From positions 248,001 to 312,000 of the forward strand of contig JAMLIB010000004.1 of NCBI GenBank assembly GCA_023954415.1: a DNA stretch of 64,000 bases. Direction: 5' to 3'. The notes under the pieces are model-generated. The model was not told where the DNA came from, searched no databases, and saw nothing but the letters and a program-made list of their open reading frames with translations. Source of the DNA: Trueperaceae bacterium (lineage in GTDB: Bacteria; Deinococcota; Deinococci; Deinococcales; Trueperaceae). Shown piece after piece: positions 1-7,933 of this stretch (the first letter of the stretch is position 1; every line of letters begins with the position of its first letter). Made by a program: the position numbers and the translations under genes.

Positions 1-155
1 TCCTCTACCTCGTGCCGGTCATGAGCCTGCTGTTCGCCTGGGTCATGCTCGGCGAGGTGCCGGCGCTCGTCACGGCCGTTGGTGGCGCGGTGGCCATCGG
101 CGGGATCGTGTTACTCAATTATGCGAAGGCGCGGGCTACCAGTCGGACGGTTTAG
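1..155 (+). CDS. C-terminal end of an EamA/DMT-family membrane transporter (cut by the window edge)
   Basis: Only the last 50 codons are present, read in the frame starting at base 3 and ending at the TAG at 153-155. They encode two hydrophobic stretches with the text LLFAWVMLGEVPA and GGAVAIGGIVLLNYAKAR, the usual last two helices of drug/metabolite-type (EamA) transporters, including the GE before helix 9. Substrate cannot be told. The 3' end overlaps the convergent NYN gene by 20 bases. Confidence 0.75.
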   Translation, partial: LYLVPVMSLLFAWVMLGEVPALVTAVGGAVAIGGIVLLNYAKARATSRTV

Positions 156-606
156 CGATCGGACCCTTGGTCGAACCCACGGGGTCCGGGAACTGGCATC
201 TGCTCAGTGACGGTTTTATATGCCTGACGTCGCTCACTAGCCGTGCCAAGCTTCCGACTGGCCTGTTCTCCGGAGTAAGCAGAATGACTGGCAAGCCCAC
301 CTCTTTGACCACGATGCGGACAGGCTCTGCAAGGTCGGAGTCGTTGGTGATGATCGCCGCCTGCTCGAACGCACCCAAGAAGGCATCGCGGACCAGATGC
401 GCGCCGAAGTAGAACTGTTGCCTACGCGGCATGTCAGGGTCCCGCTTACCGGAAACACGAGCCGTGTAGTAGTTGATGCGCTCAACAACGGCGGAGGACG
501 GCAGCACCGCCTCAGACAGCTTCAGGAGATCAAGCCACTTGTGGTGTGTGCCCTTAAGGGCACGGTAGTACAGGTTGAAGCCGTCGACATACACGAAGGT
601 GCGCAC
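136..606 (-). CDS. NYN-domain (PIN-like RNase) protein with an internal deletion
   Basis: The start is GTG at 604-606 with an AGGAGA ribosome site six bases upstream. The N-terminus (FVYVDGFNLYYRALKGT) and the later IITNDSDL segment are classic for NYN/DUF88 RNases, whose fold resembles PIN nucleases. Between RRQQFYF and GAHLVRDAF about 60 residues of the normal family are missing. That segment includes the conserved EEKGSDVN stretch, which carries an acidic active-site residue. The reading frame is kept, so this is an in-frame internal deletion and not a frameshift. The protein is 156 aa against roughly 210-230 aa in the family, from my memory of it. It may be stably folded but is probably catalytically dead. 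It lies downstream of plsY on the same strand, separated by a strong hairpin. Confidence 0.75.
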   Translation of the reverse strand: MRTFVYVDGFNLYYRALKGTHHKWLDLLKLSEAVLPSSAVVERINYYTARVSGKRDPDMPRRQQFYFGAHLVRDAFLGAFEQAAIITNDSDLAEPVRIVVKEVGLPVILLTPENRPVGSLARLVSDVRHIKPSLSRCQFPDPVGSTKGPIAKPSDW

Positions 607-622
607 GTCGTGTCTCCTATAG

Positions 623-658
623 CAGGAGAGCCCGCAGTTAGCGCTGCGGGCTCTCCTG
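623..658. repeat. Perfect 15-bp inverted repeat (terminator or mRNA-processing hairpin)
   Basis: CAGGAGAGCCCGCAG at 623-637 pairs exactly with 644-658 around a six-base loop. It lies between plsY and the NYN gene, both on the minus strand, just before the NYN ribosome site. No T-run follows on either strand, so it could end plsY transcripts weakly, protect the upstream mRNA, or hold the NYN leader. Confidence 0.6.
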
Positions 659-771
659 AGCCTACGGCACGCCGTAGGTGGGTTGGTTCAGAGTAGACGG
701 TCGTATCTGATGATGTCAATGAGCCATAAACAATCTCGCTTGCAGAGGTGTCTTGCTAGGAGGCGACCGGT

Positions 772-1383
772 TCAGGACTTCGCCGACCGGTCTCCCAGCC
801 GGCGCTCGTTGCCGGCCACCAGCCGCTGGATGTTGCTGGAGTGGCGGTAGACGGCCAGCCCGAGCAGGGCGGCCGCCAGTAGGAGCCGCGGGCCGATGTA
901 CTCGCCCTGCACGATGACGAAGAGGGGCAGCGCCGCCATGCCGACTAGCGAGCCGAGCGACACGTAACGGCTCAGCAGGATGGTGAAGACCCCGAGCACG
1001 AGGCACATGAGCGTCGTGAGCGGGTCGATGACCATGAACACGCCGATGCTCGTGGCGATGCCCTTGCCGCCCTTCATGCGTAGGAGGACGTTGAAGTCGT
1101 TGCCGAGCACGGCCGCGAGGCCGGCGAGCGCCGTGACCCATGGGCCCAGGCCGACGATGCCGGGCAGGAGCGTGGCCAGCGCGCCCTTCAGCGGGTCGAG
1201 GATGACGACGATGACGGCCGGCACCACGCCCAGCGCCCTGAGCACGTTCGTGGCGCCGATGTTGCCGGACCCGACCTGCTGGATGTTCACGCCCCGCACC
1301 TTGGCCACCAGGTACCCGGACGGGATGGTGCCGAGGAAGTACGCGACGACGATGGTGATTGCGGCCAACAGCACGTCCAGCAA
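772..1383 (-). CDS. plsY: Glycerol-3-phosphate acyltransferase PlsY
   Basis: PlsY is an inner-membrane enzyme that moves the acyl group of acyl-phosphate to glycerol-3-phosphate, the first acylation of phospholipid synthesis. The conserved motifs are all present: the GSGNIGATNVLR motif, the KGGKGIATSIG motif, and a hydrophobic multi-pass profile. I chose TTG at 1381-1383 because GGAGG sits six bases upstream and it gives 203 aa, the usual PlsY length. A longer reading from 1455 would begin upstream of a good -10 element (TACAAT on the minus strand, 1429-1434), so it is unlikely. The gene is divergent from the rhomboid gene. Confidence 0.93.
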   Translation of the reverse strand: MLDVLLAAITIVVAYFLGTIPSGYLVAKVRGVNIQQVGSGNIGATNVLRALGVVPAVIVVILDPLKGALATLLPGIVGLGPWVTALAGLAAVLGNDFNVLLRMKGGKGIATSIGVFMVIDPLTTLMCLVLGVFTILLSRYVSLGSLVGMAALPLFVIVQGEYIGPRLLLAAALLGLAVYRHSSNIQRLVAGNERRLGDRSAKS

Positions 1384-1526
1384 GGAAACCCTCCGGGTCC
1401 CGCCACTCGCATGTGCGGACCGTTCCTGATTGTAACGACTGCGCCTGCCCGCCACGGTGCCTCGGTGAGTGGACCTCGCTACCGGGCGGTGAGATAGGCC
1501 GCCTAGGTCCGAGGCGAGCGCCGCGT

Positions 1527-1532
1527 TACCAT
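1527..1532 (+). promoter_or_regulatory. -10 element of a leaderless promoter for the rhomboid gene
   Basis: TACCAT is followed by six bases and then the ATG at 1539, with no ribosome site. The transcript would begin at or next to the start codon. This is the same geometry as at 44225, 53513, 55247, 57920, 58622, 61503 and 61538. Confidence 0.4.
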
Positions 1533-1538
1533 CTGGCG

Positions 1539-3119
1539 ATGACCACGGCCACCCTCTTCGCGTTCGTAGTGGCGGTGACTGGCGCGTCGACCGTGCGCTG
1601 GGCCACGCGCATGGCGCCGCTGCCCGGCGAGTTCCCGCTCAAGACGCTGCTGGGTGCCATCGCCGCGGCGGCCGTCGCCGTCGCCGGCCTGGGCGACCAG
1701 CCCCTGCCGAGCACCGTTCAGTGGGCGGTGCTGGCGGTCGCCGCGTTGTACGTCTTCGCCCCCCTCGCGCTCGTCGCGGCCGTCCGCTCGGGCGCCTGGC
1801 GCTTGGCGAGGGCCGCCACCTCGCTCATGTACTGGACCCCGGGAGGCCGAGCGTCCGTCGGGCGCCTCTTGGCCCAAGCGGCCCTGCAGCAGGGCGACTC
1901 CGAGGCGGCGTTGGCCCTCACCACGCGCCACGACGCCGTCCTCCTCTCCCAGGCCCGACTCGCGAGCGGCGACTACGCCGGTGTGCTGGAGCTCGAGGAG
2001 CCGGCAGGCGCGGGCGCGGCGGACAACGGCAACCTCGTGACGGCCGCGCGCATCGAGGCGCTCATCGCCCTCGGGCGCGTGGAGGAGGCTCGGCGGGAGA
2101 CCGGCCTGCTCAAGACGCGGTTCGAGGCCGGGAGACAGGGGCCCCTCGCCTACCGTTCCCTGGTCCTGTCCGAGGCCCGCTTGGCCGCCGAGCAGGGCGA
2201 CCTGGACGGCACGCGCAAGCTCCTCGAGCAGCCGTTGGCGGGGGTGACGCCTGCCACGCTCTACGAGATCCTCGGCACGGCCGCCGAGCGCTCCGGCAGG
2301 CACGCCGCGGCCGTCCGGGCCTACCAGGCGGCGTACACGGCCGCCACAGGGGCGTCGCGGAGGCGGCTGGAGGCCAGGTTGAAGAGCCTGGGTGCCACAC
2401 CACCGACCGCGACCGCCCTGCTGGCGCGGCGCCCGCTCGCCACCTACCTGTTGGCGGGCGCCATCGCCCTTGCTTACCTGGCGCAGGTGCTGGCGGACCG
2501 CTACTACGGCGTCGTCTCGGTGCGCGGCCAGGGGCTGTACGTGAGCAACCTGGTCGCGGCGTTCACCCAGGGCCTGCCGGGCGTGCCCGACGCGGGCGCC
2601 TGGTGGCGCTACCTCACCTACGCTTTCCTGCACGGCAACCTCGTGCACATCGGCATGAACCTGTGGGTGCTCTTCGACATCGGCCGCCTCTACGAGCGCA
2701 GGCGCGGCTGGGGCGACCTGCTGGCCGCCTTCACCGCCGGCACGGCGGCAGGCGCCTACCTCACGACCGTGTTCCAGGCCGGCGTGCCCGTCGTGCTGGT
2801 CGGGGCCTCCGGCGGCATCCTCGGCGTGGCCGGCGCGCTGCTGGCCGAGGCGGCGCTCGGCAAGTCGGCGTCGGACAGGCTGCTCCTGCGCAGCCTCCTG
2901 CAGTGGGTCGCCATCCTCATCGTCTTCAGCCTGGCCGTGCCGGGCGTCTCGCTCTGGGGCCACGTGGGCGGCATCGTCGGCGGGTTCGCCTACGGCGTCA
3001 TCCGACTGCGCACGCGCCTCGGCGCCCGGTTCTCGCAGGCGGTCGGCTGGTTCTGCCTGGGCCTGCTGGCGCTGGCGCTGGTGAGCGCGCTGACCACCGT
3101 GGTGCCGCTCCTGCCGTGA
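1539..3119 (+). CDS. Rhomboid-family intramembrane serine protease with N-terminal TPR-like region
   Basis: The 526-residue protein begins with a membrane helix pair and then a soluble alpha-helical stretch of about 200 residues. That stretch has TPR-like periodicity (alanine-rich pairs such as LLAQAALQQGDSEAALALT). A rhomboid core follows at about residues 300-520. The core shows HGNLVHIGMNLW in helix 2, the nucleophile motif GASG near residue 421, and the catalytic histidine in WGHVGGIVGG near residue 474. Rhomboids cut other membrane proteins inside the bilayer; the substrate here is unknown. The start at ATG 1539 is preferred because a TACCAT element lies six bases upstream (leaderless). 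A longer frame upstream would run across the plsY promoter. Confidence 0.88.
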   Translation: MTTATLFAFVVAVTGASTVRWATRMAPLPGEFPLKTLLGAIAAAAVAVAGLGDQPLPSTVQWAVLAVAALYVFAPLALVAAVRSGAWRLARAATSLMYWTPGGRASVGRLLAQAALQQGDSEAALALTTRHDAVLLSQARLASGDYAGVLELEEPAGAGAADNGNLVTAARIEALIALGRVEEARRETGLLKTRFEAGRQGPLAYRSLVLSEARLAAEQGDLDGTRKLLEQPLAGVTPATLYEILGTAAERSGRHAAAVRAYQAAYTAATGASRRRLEARLKSLGATPPTATALLARRPLATYLLAGAIALAYLAQVLADRYYGVVSVRGQGLYVSNLVAAFTQGLPGVPDAGAWWRYLTYAFLHGNLVHIGMNLWVLFDIGRLYERRRGWGDLLAAFTAGTAAGAYLTTVFQAGVPVVLVGASGGILGVAGALLAEAALGKSASDRLLLRSLLQWVAILIVFSLAVPGVSLWGHVGGIVGGFAYGVIRLRTRLGARFSQAVGWFCLGLLALALVSALTTVVPLLP

Positions 3120-3176
3120 GGGCGGTTGGCCGCGCTGAGCAGTGGCGCGCTCCTGCCGGGGGCGGTTGAGGTAAGG

Positions 3177-3191
3177 TTGTACTCAGTACAA
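3177..3191. promoter_or_regulatory. Perfect 15-bp palindrome upstream of the acyl-CoA dehydrogenase gene
   Basis: TTGTACT-C-AGTACAA is a perfect inverted repeat 59 bases before the ATG at 3251. Its position, in or near the promoter of a fatty-acid oxidation gene, fits an operator for a TetR- or GntR-type repressor. Which regulator binds cannot be told. Confidence 0.45.
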
Positions 3192-3250
3192 AAGTGACCA
3201 GCGGGTGGGCGAGCTCCGATCACCCGTCAGCACCGCATGGAGGCTCCAGG

Positions 3251-5032
3251 ATGTCCACGCCAGACCGCAACCCGCAGACCGCCGGCGCCACGCCGAGCGC
3301 CCACGTGACGGCCCCGACGGGCGGAGCCTTCCTCGTCGAGCGCCAGGACGCCGCCACGGTCCTCATCCCCGAGGCGTTCGACGACGACCTCAAGATGTTC
3401 GCCACCACGGCGCGCACGTTCGTGCAGCGCGAGATCGTTCCGGACTTCGCCAAGCTCGAGGGCCTGGATTACGAGCTCTCGCGCGAGAAGATGGCCAAGG
3501 CCGGCGAGCTCGGGCTGCTGGCCGTCGAGGTGCCCGAGGTCTACGGCGGCCTCGGCGCTGGCAAGGCGGCCGCCTCGGTCGTCACCGAGGCCGTCGCGGC
3601 CTCCGGCTCGTTCAACGTCACGTTCAACGCGCACGTCGGCATCGGCACACTGCCCCTCGTCTACTTCGGCACGGAGGAGCAGAAGGCGCGCTACCTGCCC
3701 AAGCTCGCGACGGGCGAGTGGGTGGCGGCCTACTGCCTGACAGAGCCGGGCTCGGGGTCCGACTCGCTCGCCGCCAAGGCGCGCGCCGACCTGGACGGCG
3801 ACGAGTGGGTCCTGAACGGTACGAAGATGTGGATCTCGAACGCCGGCTTCGCCGACCTCTTCACCGTGTTCGCGCAGGTGGACGGTGACAAGTTCAGCTG
3901 CTTCCTCGTCGAGAAGGGCGCGCCCGGATTGAGCCTCGGGGCCGAGGAGCACAAGATGGGCATCAAGGGCTCCAGCACGCGGCAGGTGATCCTCGAGAAC
4001 GTGCGCGTGCCCAAGGGCAACCTGCTCGGCGAGGTCGGCAAGGGCCACCGGATCGCCTTCGGCATCCTCAACATCGGGCGCTTCAAGCTCGCCGTCGGCG
4101 CTGCCGGCGGTGCGAAGCAGCTCATCGGCCTGGCGCAGGCGTACGCGAAGGAGCGCCAGCAGTTCAAGGCGCCCATCGCCACGTTCGGCCTCATCCAGGA
4201 GAAGATCGGGCGCATGGCGGCCGACACGTACGCGCTCGAGAGCGCCGTCTACCGCCTAGCCGGCAGCATGGACGCCGCCACCGCCGGCAAGCCGGACCCC
4301 ACCGCGCAGCTCGCGGCTCTCAACGACTACGCTGTGGAGTACTCGTTCATCAAGGTGTTCGGCTCGGAGATCCTCGACTACGTGGTCGACGAGGCCCTGC
4401 AGGTCTACGGCGGCTACGGCTTCTCGGCGGACTATCCGATCGAGCTCGCCTACCGCAACAGCCGCATCAACCGCATCTTCGAGGGCACCAACGAGATCAA
4501 CCGCGAGCTCACCGTCGACCAGCTCCTGAAGCGCGCCATGCGCGGCGAGCTCGACCTCCTCGGGCCTGCGCAGGCGGCGATGCTGGGGCGGCCCGTCGAG
4601 AAGGTGGCCGCGCCCGAGGCCCAGGCCGACGCCGAGCTGGCCCTCGCCAACCTCAAGCTCGGCACGCTGATGGTGGCGGGCATGGGCGCCATGGCGTACA
4701 TGCAGGGCCTCGAGCGCGAGCAGGAGCTGCTGGCGCGCGTGGCGGACATGGTCGGGCTCGCCTACCTGGCCGAGGCGGCGCTGCTGCGCGCCGAACGCCT
4801 TGCCGGCGCGCGCGGGGGCGAGGTCGCCCTCCTGCTCGCCCGGCTCTACACGTTCGCGGCCGTTGACCGCGCGCGCGACCTCGGCACGGAGGCCCTGCGC
4901 CGGATCCCGCGCGGCGAGGAGACGCTCCCGCGCTTCCATGCCTACCTGGCCGAGCACGGCGTCGACCTCGTTGAGCTGCGGCGCCAGGCGGCGCAGGCCG
5001 TGTACGCGGCGGACGGGTACCCGTTGGGTTGA
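3251..5032 (+). CDS. Acyl-CoA dehydrogenase (long FadE/AcdA type)
   Basis: This flavoprotein makes the 2,3 double bond in acyl-CoA at the first step of beta-oxidation. The 593-residue product has the three acyl-CoA dehydrogenase domains: the FAD and substrate signature near YCLTEPGSGSDS, NGTKMWISNAG, and QVYGGYGFSADYPIE followed by RIFEGTNEINRE. The last of these contains the glutamate usual in this subfamily. About 160 extra C-terminal residues follow, as in the 590-600 aa Bacillus-type enzymes, which are longer than the 380-aa class. ATG at 3251 follows GGCTCCAGG; longer in-frame readings start inside the promoter palindrome region. Chain-length preference cannot be read from the sequence. 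The gene stands alone, with recA next but under its own promoter. Confidence 0.93.
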   Translation: MSTPDRNPQTAGATPSAHVTAPTGGAFLVERQDAATVLIPEAFDDDLKMFATTARTFVQREIVPDFAKLEGLDYELSREKMAKAGELGLLAVEVPEVYGGLGAGKAAASVVTEAVAASGSFNVTFNAHVGIGTLPLVYFGTEEQKARYLPKLATGEWVAAYCLTEPGSGSDSLAAKARADLDGDEWVLNGTKMWISNAGFADLFTVFAQVDGDKFSCFLVEKGAPGLSLGAEEHKMGIKGSSTRQVILENVRVPKGNLLGEVGKGHRIAFGILNIGRFKLAVGAAGGAKQLIGLAQAYAKERQQFKAPIATFGLIQEKIGRMAADTYALESAVYRLAGSMDAATAGKPDPTAQLAALNDYAVEYSFIKVFGSEILDYVVDEALQVYGGYGFSADYPIELAYRNSRINRIFEGTNEINRELTVDQLLKRAMRGELDLLGPAQAAMLGRPVEKVAAPEAQADAELALANLKLGTLMVAGMGAMAYMQGLEREQELLARVADMVGLAYLAEAALLRAERLAGARGGEVALLLARLYTFAAVDRARDLGTEALRRIPRGEETLPRFHAYLAEHGVDLVELRRQAAQAVYAADGYPLG

Positions 5033-5184
5033 GGCGGCGGCTCCCGCTGGGCGCGTTGGCGGGCTAGACGAAGTTGTTGACGGGGCGTACCGCACGGCGT
5101 GGGTGCGCGAGTCCGCCCTTGTTCTGTACTGCGGGCGAGCGCCGTAGGCCCGCCCGCCGCCTAGCCGTTCTAGTCCGCAGTCGC

Positions 5185-5213
5185 TTGCGGACCCTCCCCC
5201 GATGCCTTATTAT
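5185..5213 (+). promoter_or_regulatory. Sigma-70-type promoter of recA
   Basis: TTGCGG (5185-5190), a 17-base spacer and TATTAT (5208-5213) form a strong housekeeping promoter about 70 bases before the recA start. I see no LexA-box or Deinococcus RDRM-like palindrome beside it. The rest of the 252-base gap (5033-5284) holds nothing else recognisable. Confidence 0.65.
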
Positions 5214-5284
5214 TTAAGGTACATCTGAGGTAGTGGGTCCGCGGTCGCGTCCGACCGGCCCAGCGCCCGGACGGAGGCAGGACC

Positions 5285-6349
5285 ATGGAGAAGGAACGTG
5301 CTAAGGCTCTTGATTCTGCGTTGTTGCAGATTGAGCGGCAGTTTGGGCGTGGGGCGGTTATGCGGTTGGGGGCGGTGCCGGTTGGTGTGGGTGGGGGTGG
5401 GGTGGTTTCTACTGGGTCGTTGAGTGTGGATGTGGCGTTGGGGGTTGGTGGGTTGCCTCGGGGTCGGATCGTTGAGGTTTATGGTCCTGAGTCTGGGGGT
5501 AAGACGACTCTGGCTTTGCATGTGGTGGCTGAGGCGCAGGCGGTTGGTGGGGTGGCGGCGTTCGTGGATGCTGAGCATGCGTTGGATCCGGTGTATGCGG
5601 CGGCGTTGGGGGTGGATGTGAATGAGTTGTTGGTGTCGCAGCCGGATACGGGTGAGCAGGCGCTGGAGATCGTTGAACTACTCACGCGTTCGGGTGCGGT
5701 GGATGTGATCGTGGTGGATAGTGTGGCGGCGTTGGTGCCGCGCGCTGAGATCGAGGGTGAGATGGGGGATTCTCACGTTGGGTTGCAGGCGCGGTTGATG
5801 AGTCAGGCGCTTAGGAAGTTGACGGGGGTGTTGGCTAAGTCGAATACGACGGCGATCTTCATTAATCAGATTCGCGAGAAGATCGGGGTGATGTACGGGA
5901 ATCCGGAGACGACGCCTGGGGGGAGGGCGTTGAAGTTCTATGCGAGTGTGCGTTTGGAGGTTAGGCGTAAGGGGGATGTGAAGGTGGGGGTTGAGCGGGT
6001 GGGGTCTAGGGTGCGGGTGAAGGTGACGAAGAACAAGGTGGCGCCGCCGTTCAGGGAGGCGGAGGTGGACATCATGTTCGGGCGGGGTATCGATAAGTTG
6101 GGGGACTTGGTGGGGATAGCTAGTGATCTGGGGGTGGTGGTGAAGAGCGGTTCGTGGTTCTCGTACGCTGGTGAGCGTTTGGGTCAGGGTAAGGAGCGTG
6201 CGGTGGAGTTCCTTGCCGCGCGTCCTGAGTTGGTGGCTGCCATCCGGCAGCAGGTCATGCAGGCACTCAACCAAGGAACAAAGACCCGGGGTGCCGGTAG
6301 CGATAGCGAGGAGATCGATACGGATGATGTGGGGGTCATGGAGGCGTAG
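5285..6349 (+). CDS. recA: Recombinase RecA
   Basis: RecA forms the ATP-dependent filament on single-stranded DNA for strand exchange and LexA cleavage. The 354-residue protein has Walker [10 protein letters not shown] near residues 67-75 (glycine where many bacteria have serine, as in Deinococcus), the DAEHALDP segment, [20 protein letters not shown], the loop L1/L2 regions ([28 protein letters not shown]) and the C-terminal domain. ATG at 5285 follows GGAGGCAGGACC. The codon use is extraordinary: from the start to about 6240 nearly every codon ends in G or T (GTG, GGG, TTG, GCG, GGT, GTT, GAT), with C-ending codons almost limited to ATC and TTC. Neighbouring genes instead use C- and G-ending codons. 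Protein identity is not in doubt; the composition is the anomaly. Confidence 0.98.
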   Translation: MEKERAKALDSALLQIERQFGRGAVMRLGAVPVGVGGGGVVSTGSLSVDVALGVGGLPRGRIVEVYGPESGGKTTLALHVVAEAQAVGGVAAFVDAEHALDPVYAAALGVDVNELLVSQPDTGEQALEIVELLTRSGAVDVIVVDSVAALVPRAEIEGEMGDSHVGLQARLMSQALRKLTGVLAKSNTTAIFINQIREKIGVMYGNPETTPGGRALKFYASVRLEVRRKGDVKVGVERVGSRVRVKVTKNKVAPPFREAEVDIMFGRGIDKLGDLVGIASDLGVVVKSGSWFSYAGERLGQGKERAVEFLAARPELVAAIRQQVMQALNQGTKTRGAGSDSEEIDTDDVGVMEA

Positions 6350-6414
6350 AGGTTAAGGCGGATACCTTAGTTGCTAAGGAAGCACTAGATGGCAACGGTC
6401 TTATCCAAGAATGA

Positions 6415-6591
6415 TGTGAGCTCGTTGCCGACCACGTTCACCACTCGGCTATAGCTCTGGCCGACGGCCTGCATCCGCGGAAGCTGTATCGGCTCAGGGA
6501 CGACGGCGTGATGATCGAGTTGTCGCGAGGGGTGTTCCGGCGAGCAGATGCTCCGCCAGCGACGTGGCCGGACCTCTTTCACCTCAGCTGA
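6415..6591 (+). pseudogene. Relic of an AbiEi-type (type IV antitoxin-like) winged-helix domain
   Basis: The frame from 6415 to the TGA at 6589-6591 reads IALADGLHPRKLYRLRDDG then VMIELSRGVFRRADAPPA. This resembles the N-terminal wHTH of AbiEi-family antitoxins (GL.PR.LYRL...G...RGVYR). There is an in-frame stop just upstream (6412-6414), no usable start before the conserved part, no C-terminal domain and no AbiEii partner. I read it as a decayed fragment; the similarity is from memory of the family and is short. Confidence 0.4.
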
Positions 6592-6622
6592 CCATGACTC
6601 GGACACCGCGCCGGAGGATGCG

Positions 6623-6838
6623 ATGCGAACGATGGTCCACATGAGTGATGCGCAGGTCGAGGCCCTCGACGCCCTTGCCAAGCGAGGGCGTCGGTCTCGC
6701 GCCGCCCTCATCCGGGCGGCGATCGACGATTATCTCGAACGCCATCGTTGCGAACAGGTCGAGGAGGGCTTCGGTCTGTGGGGCGAGCGCGAGGTCGACG
6801 GCTTGGCTTTTCAGGAGAACGCACGCCGTGAAGGGTAG
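6623..6838 (+). CDS. Ribbon-helix-helix antitoxin, VapB-like, without its toxin
   Basis: The 71-residue protein starts at ATG 6623 with CCGGAGG five bases upstream. MRTMVHMSDAQVEALDALAK followed by RSRAALIRAAIDDYLERH is a CopG/Arc-type ribbon-helix-helix DNA-binding domain. The tail (FGLWGEREVDGLAFQENARR) matches the toxin-binding tail of VapB antitoxins, which normally overlap a vapC gene. No PIN-domain VapC frame follows; the next bases read a short non-VapC frame and then the efflux operon. It is therefore an orphan antitoxin, perhaps kept as a free regulator or protective antitoxin. It sits directly after the AbiEi relic, in a small graveyard of toxin-antitoxin genes. Confidence 0.7.
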   Translation: MRTMVHMSDAQVEALDALAKRGRRSRAALIRAAIDDYLERHRCEQVEEGFGLWGEREVDGLAFQENARREG

Positions 6839-7900
6839 GCGCGCCGTTCGCCGACCGGCCCACGCCCGGCACCTACACAAGGTCTACACATTCGCTGCCT
6901 AACATGTTGAGGTTGCGACCGGCGTGGCTCTTGAAGTGGAGCCGGCCGCGTTAGGGAGTGTATGTGATGGAGACAACCGCGCCCCGCTTGTCCACGGGCC
7001 GCTCGCGCCTCAGGTGGTGGTTGGTGGGCCTGGTGCTCGCCCTCGCCGGAGGTGCCGTGGCCTACGTACTGCTCACGAGGCCAACGGCGGCCACTACGAC
7101 AGCGGTGCAGTCGCCCCAGACGTTGCCCATCGTCTTGCGGCCGCACGCCGTCACCGTCGCCGGCCCCGGGACGCTGGAAGCGAGCACGTCGCTCAACCTG
7201 ACGGTGGCGGCCGGGCTCAGCGGGCGCATAGCCGCCATCGCCTCCGTCGGCGACAGGGTGAGCGCAGGCGATCAGCTCGCCAGCCTCGACCCCACCGCGT
7301 TCGAGCGCTCCCTCAAGCTCGCGCAGTTCGACCTGGAGCGCGTGCAGGCGCAGCTGCGGTCGTTGGAGTCGAGCCAAGCCCAGGCGCAGGCTTCGGCGGC
7401 GCAGCAGAGGGCCTCCGCGGAGGCGACCCTCGCGACCGCCCAGCGCACGGCCGAGACCAAGGCGGAGGACCTCGCGCTCGTGCAGAACCTCCGCGGCCTC
7501 GGCGCCGAGAGCGACGAGGCGCTCCGTAACGCCCAGGTGGCCAACACCGATGCCTCGCAGGCCGCCGCGACCGCAGCGTCCGACCTCGAGGCGCTCAAGA
7601 ACACCCTGGCGCTGCAGGCGGCGGCGCGGCAGAACGACCTGACCAACTCCCAGCTCAGCGTCGCGCAGGCCGAGTTGGACGTCGAGGAGGCCGAGGCCGA
7701 CCTCGCGTCGCTGACCGTGTCCGCGCCGTTCGGCGGGGTCGTATCGCAGGTCAACGTCGTGGTCGGCACGGGCGTGAACGACGCGACGAACCTGCTCACG
7801 TTGATCGACGACTCCAGCCTCTCCCTGATAGTGCAGATCGACGAGACGCAGGTCGGGACGGTCAAGAAGGGCCAGTCGGCGACCGCCACCCTCGACGCCT

Positions 7901-7924
7901 TGAAGCGTCCTGGGTTTCGTAGAG
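7901..7924 (+). repeat. IS3-family element, right terminal inverted repeat (orfB end)
   Basis: The first 24 bases of the element match the reverse complement of bases 9208-9231 at 22 positions; the two mismatches fall at positions 17 and 18. The target triplet CCT lies just outside. Confidence 0.85.
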
Positions 7925-7933
7925 GGTCTTCTC

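Noticed and set aside
772-1455. A longer plsY starting at 1455
   Set aside because: The extra 24 codons would start upstream of a TACAAT -10 element and lack a ribosome site; TTG at 1383 has GGAGG and gives normal length.
5678-6274. Long minus-strand open frame inside recA, rich in His, Pro and Leu
   Set aside because: It is the mirror of the G/T-ending codons of recA, has no ribosome site and resembles no protein; RecA on the plus strand is certain.
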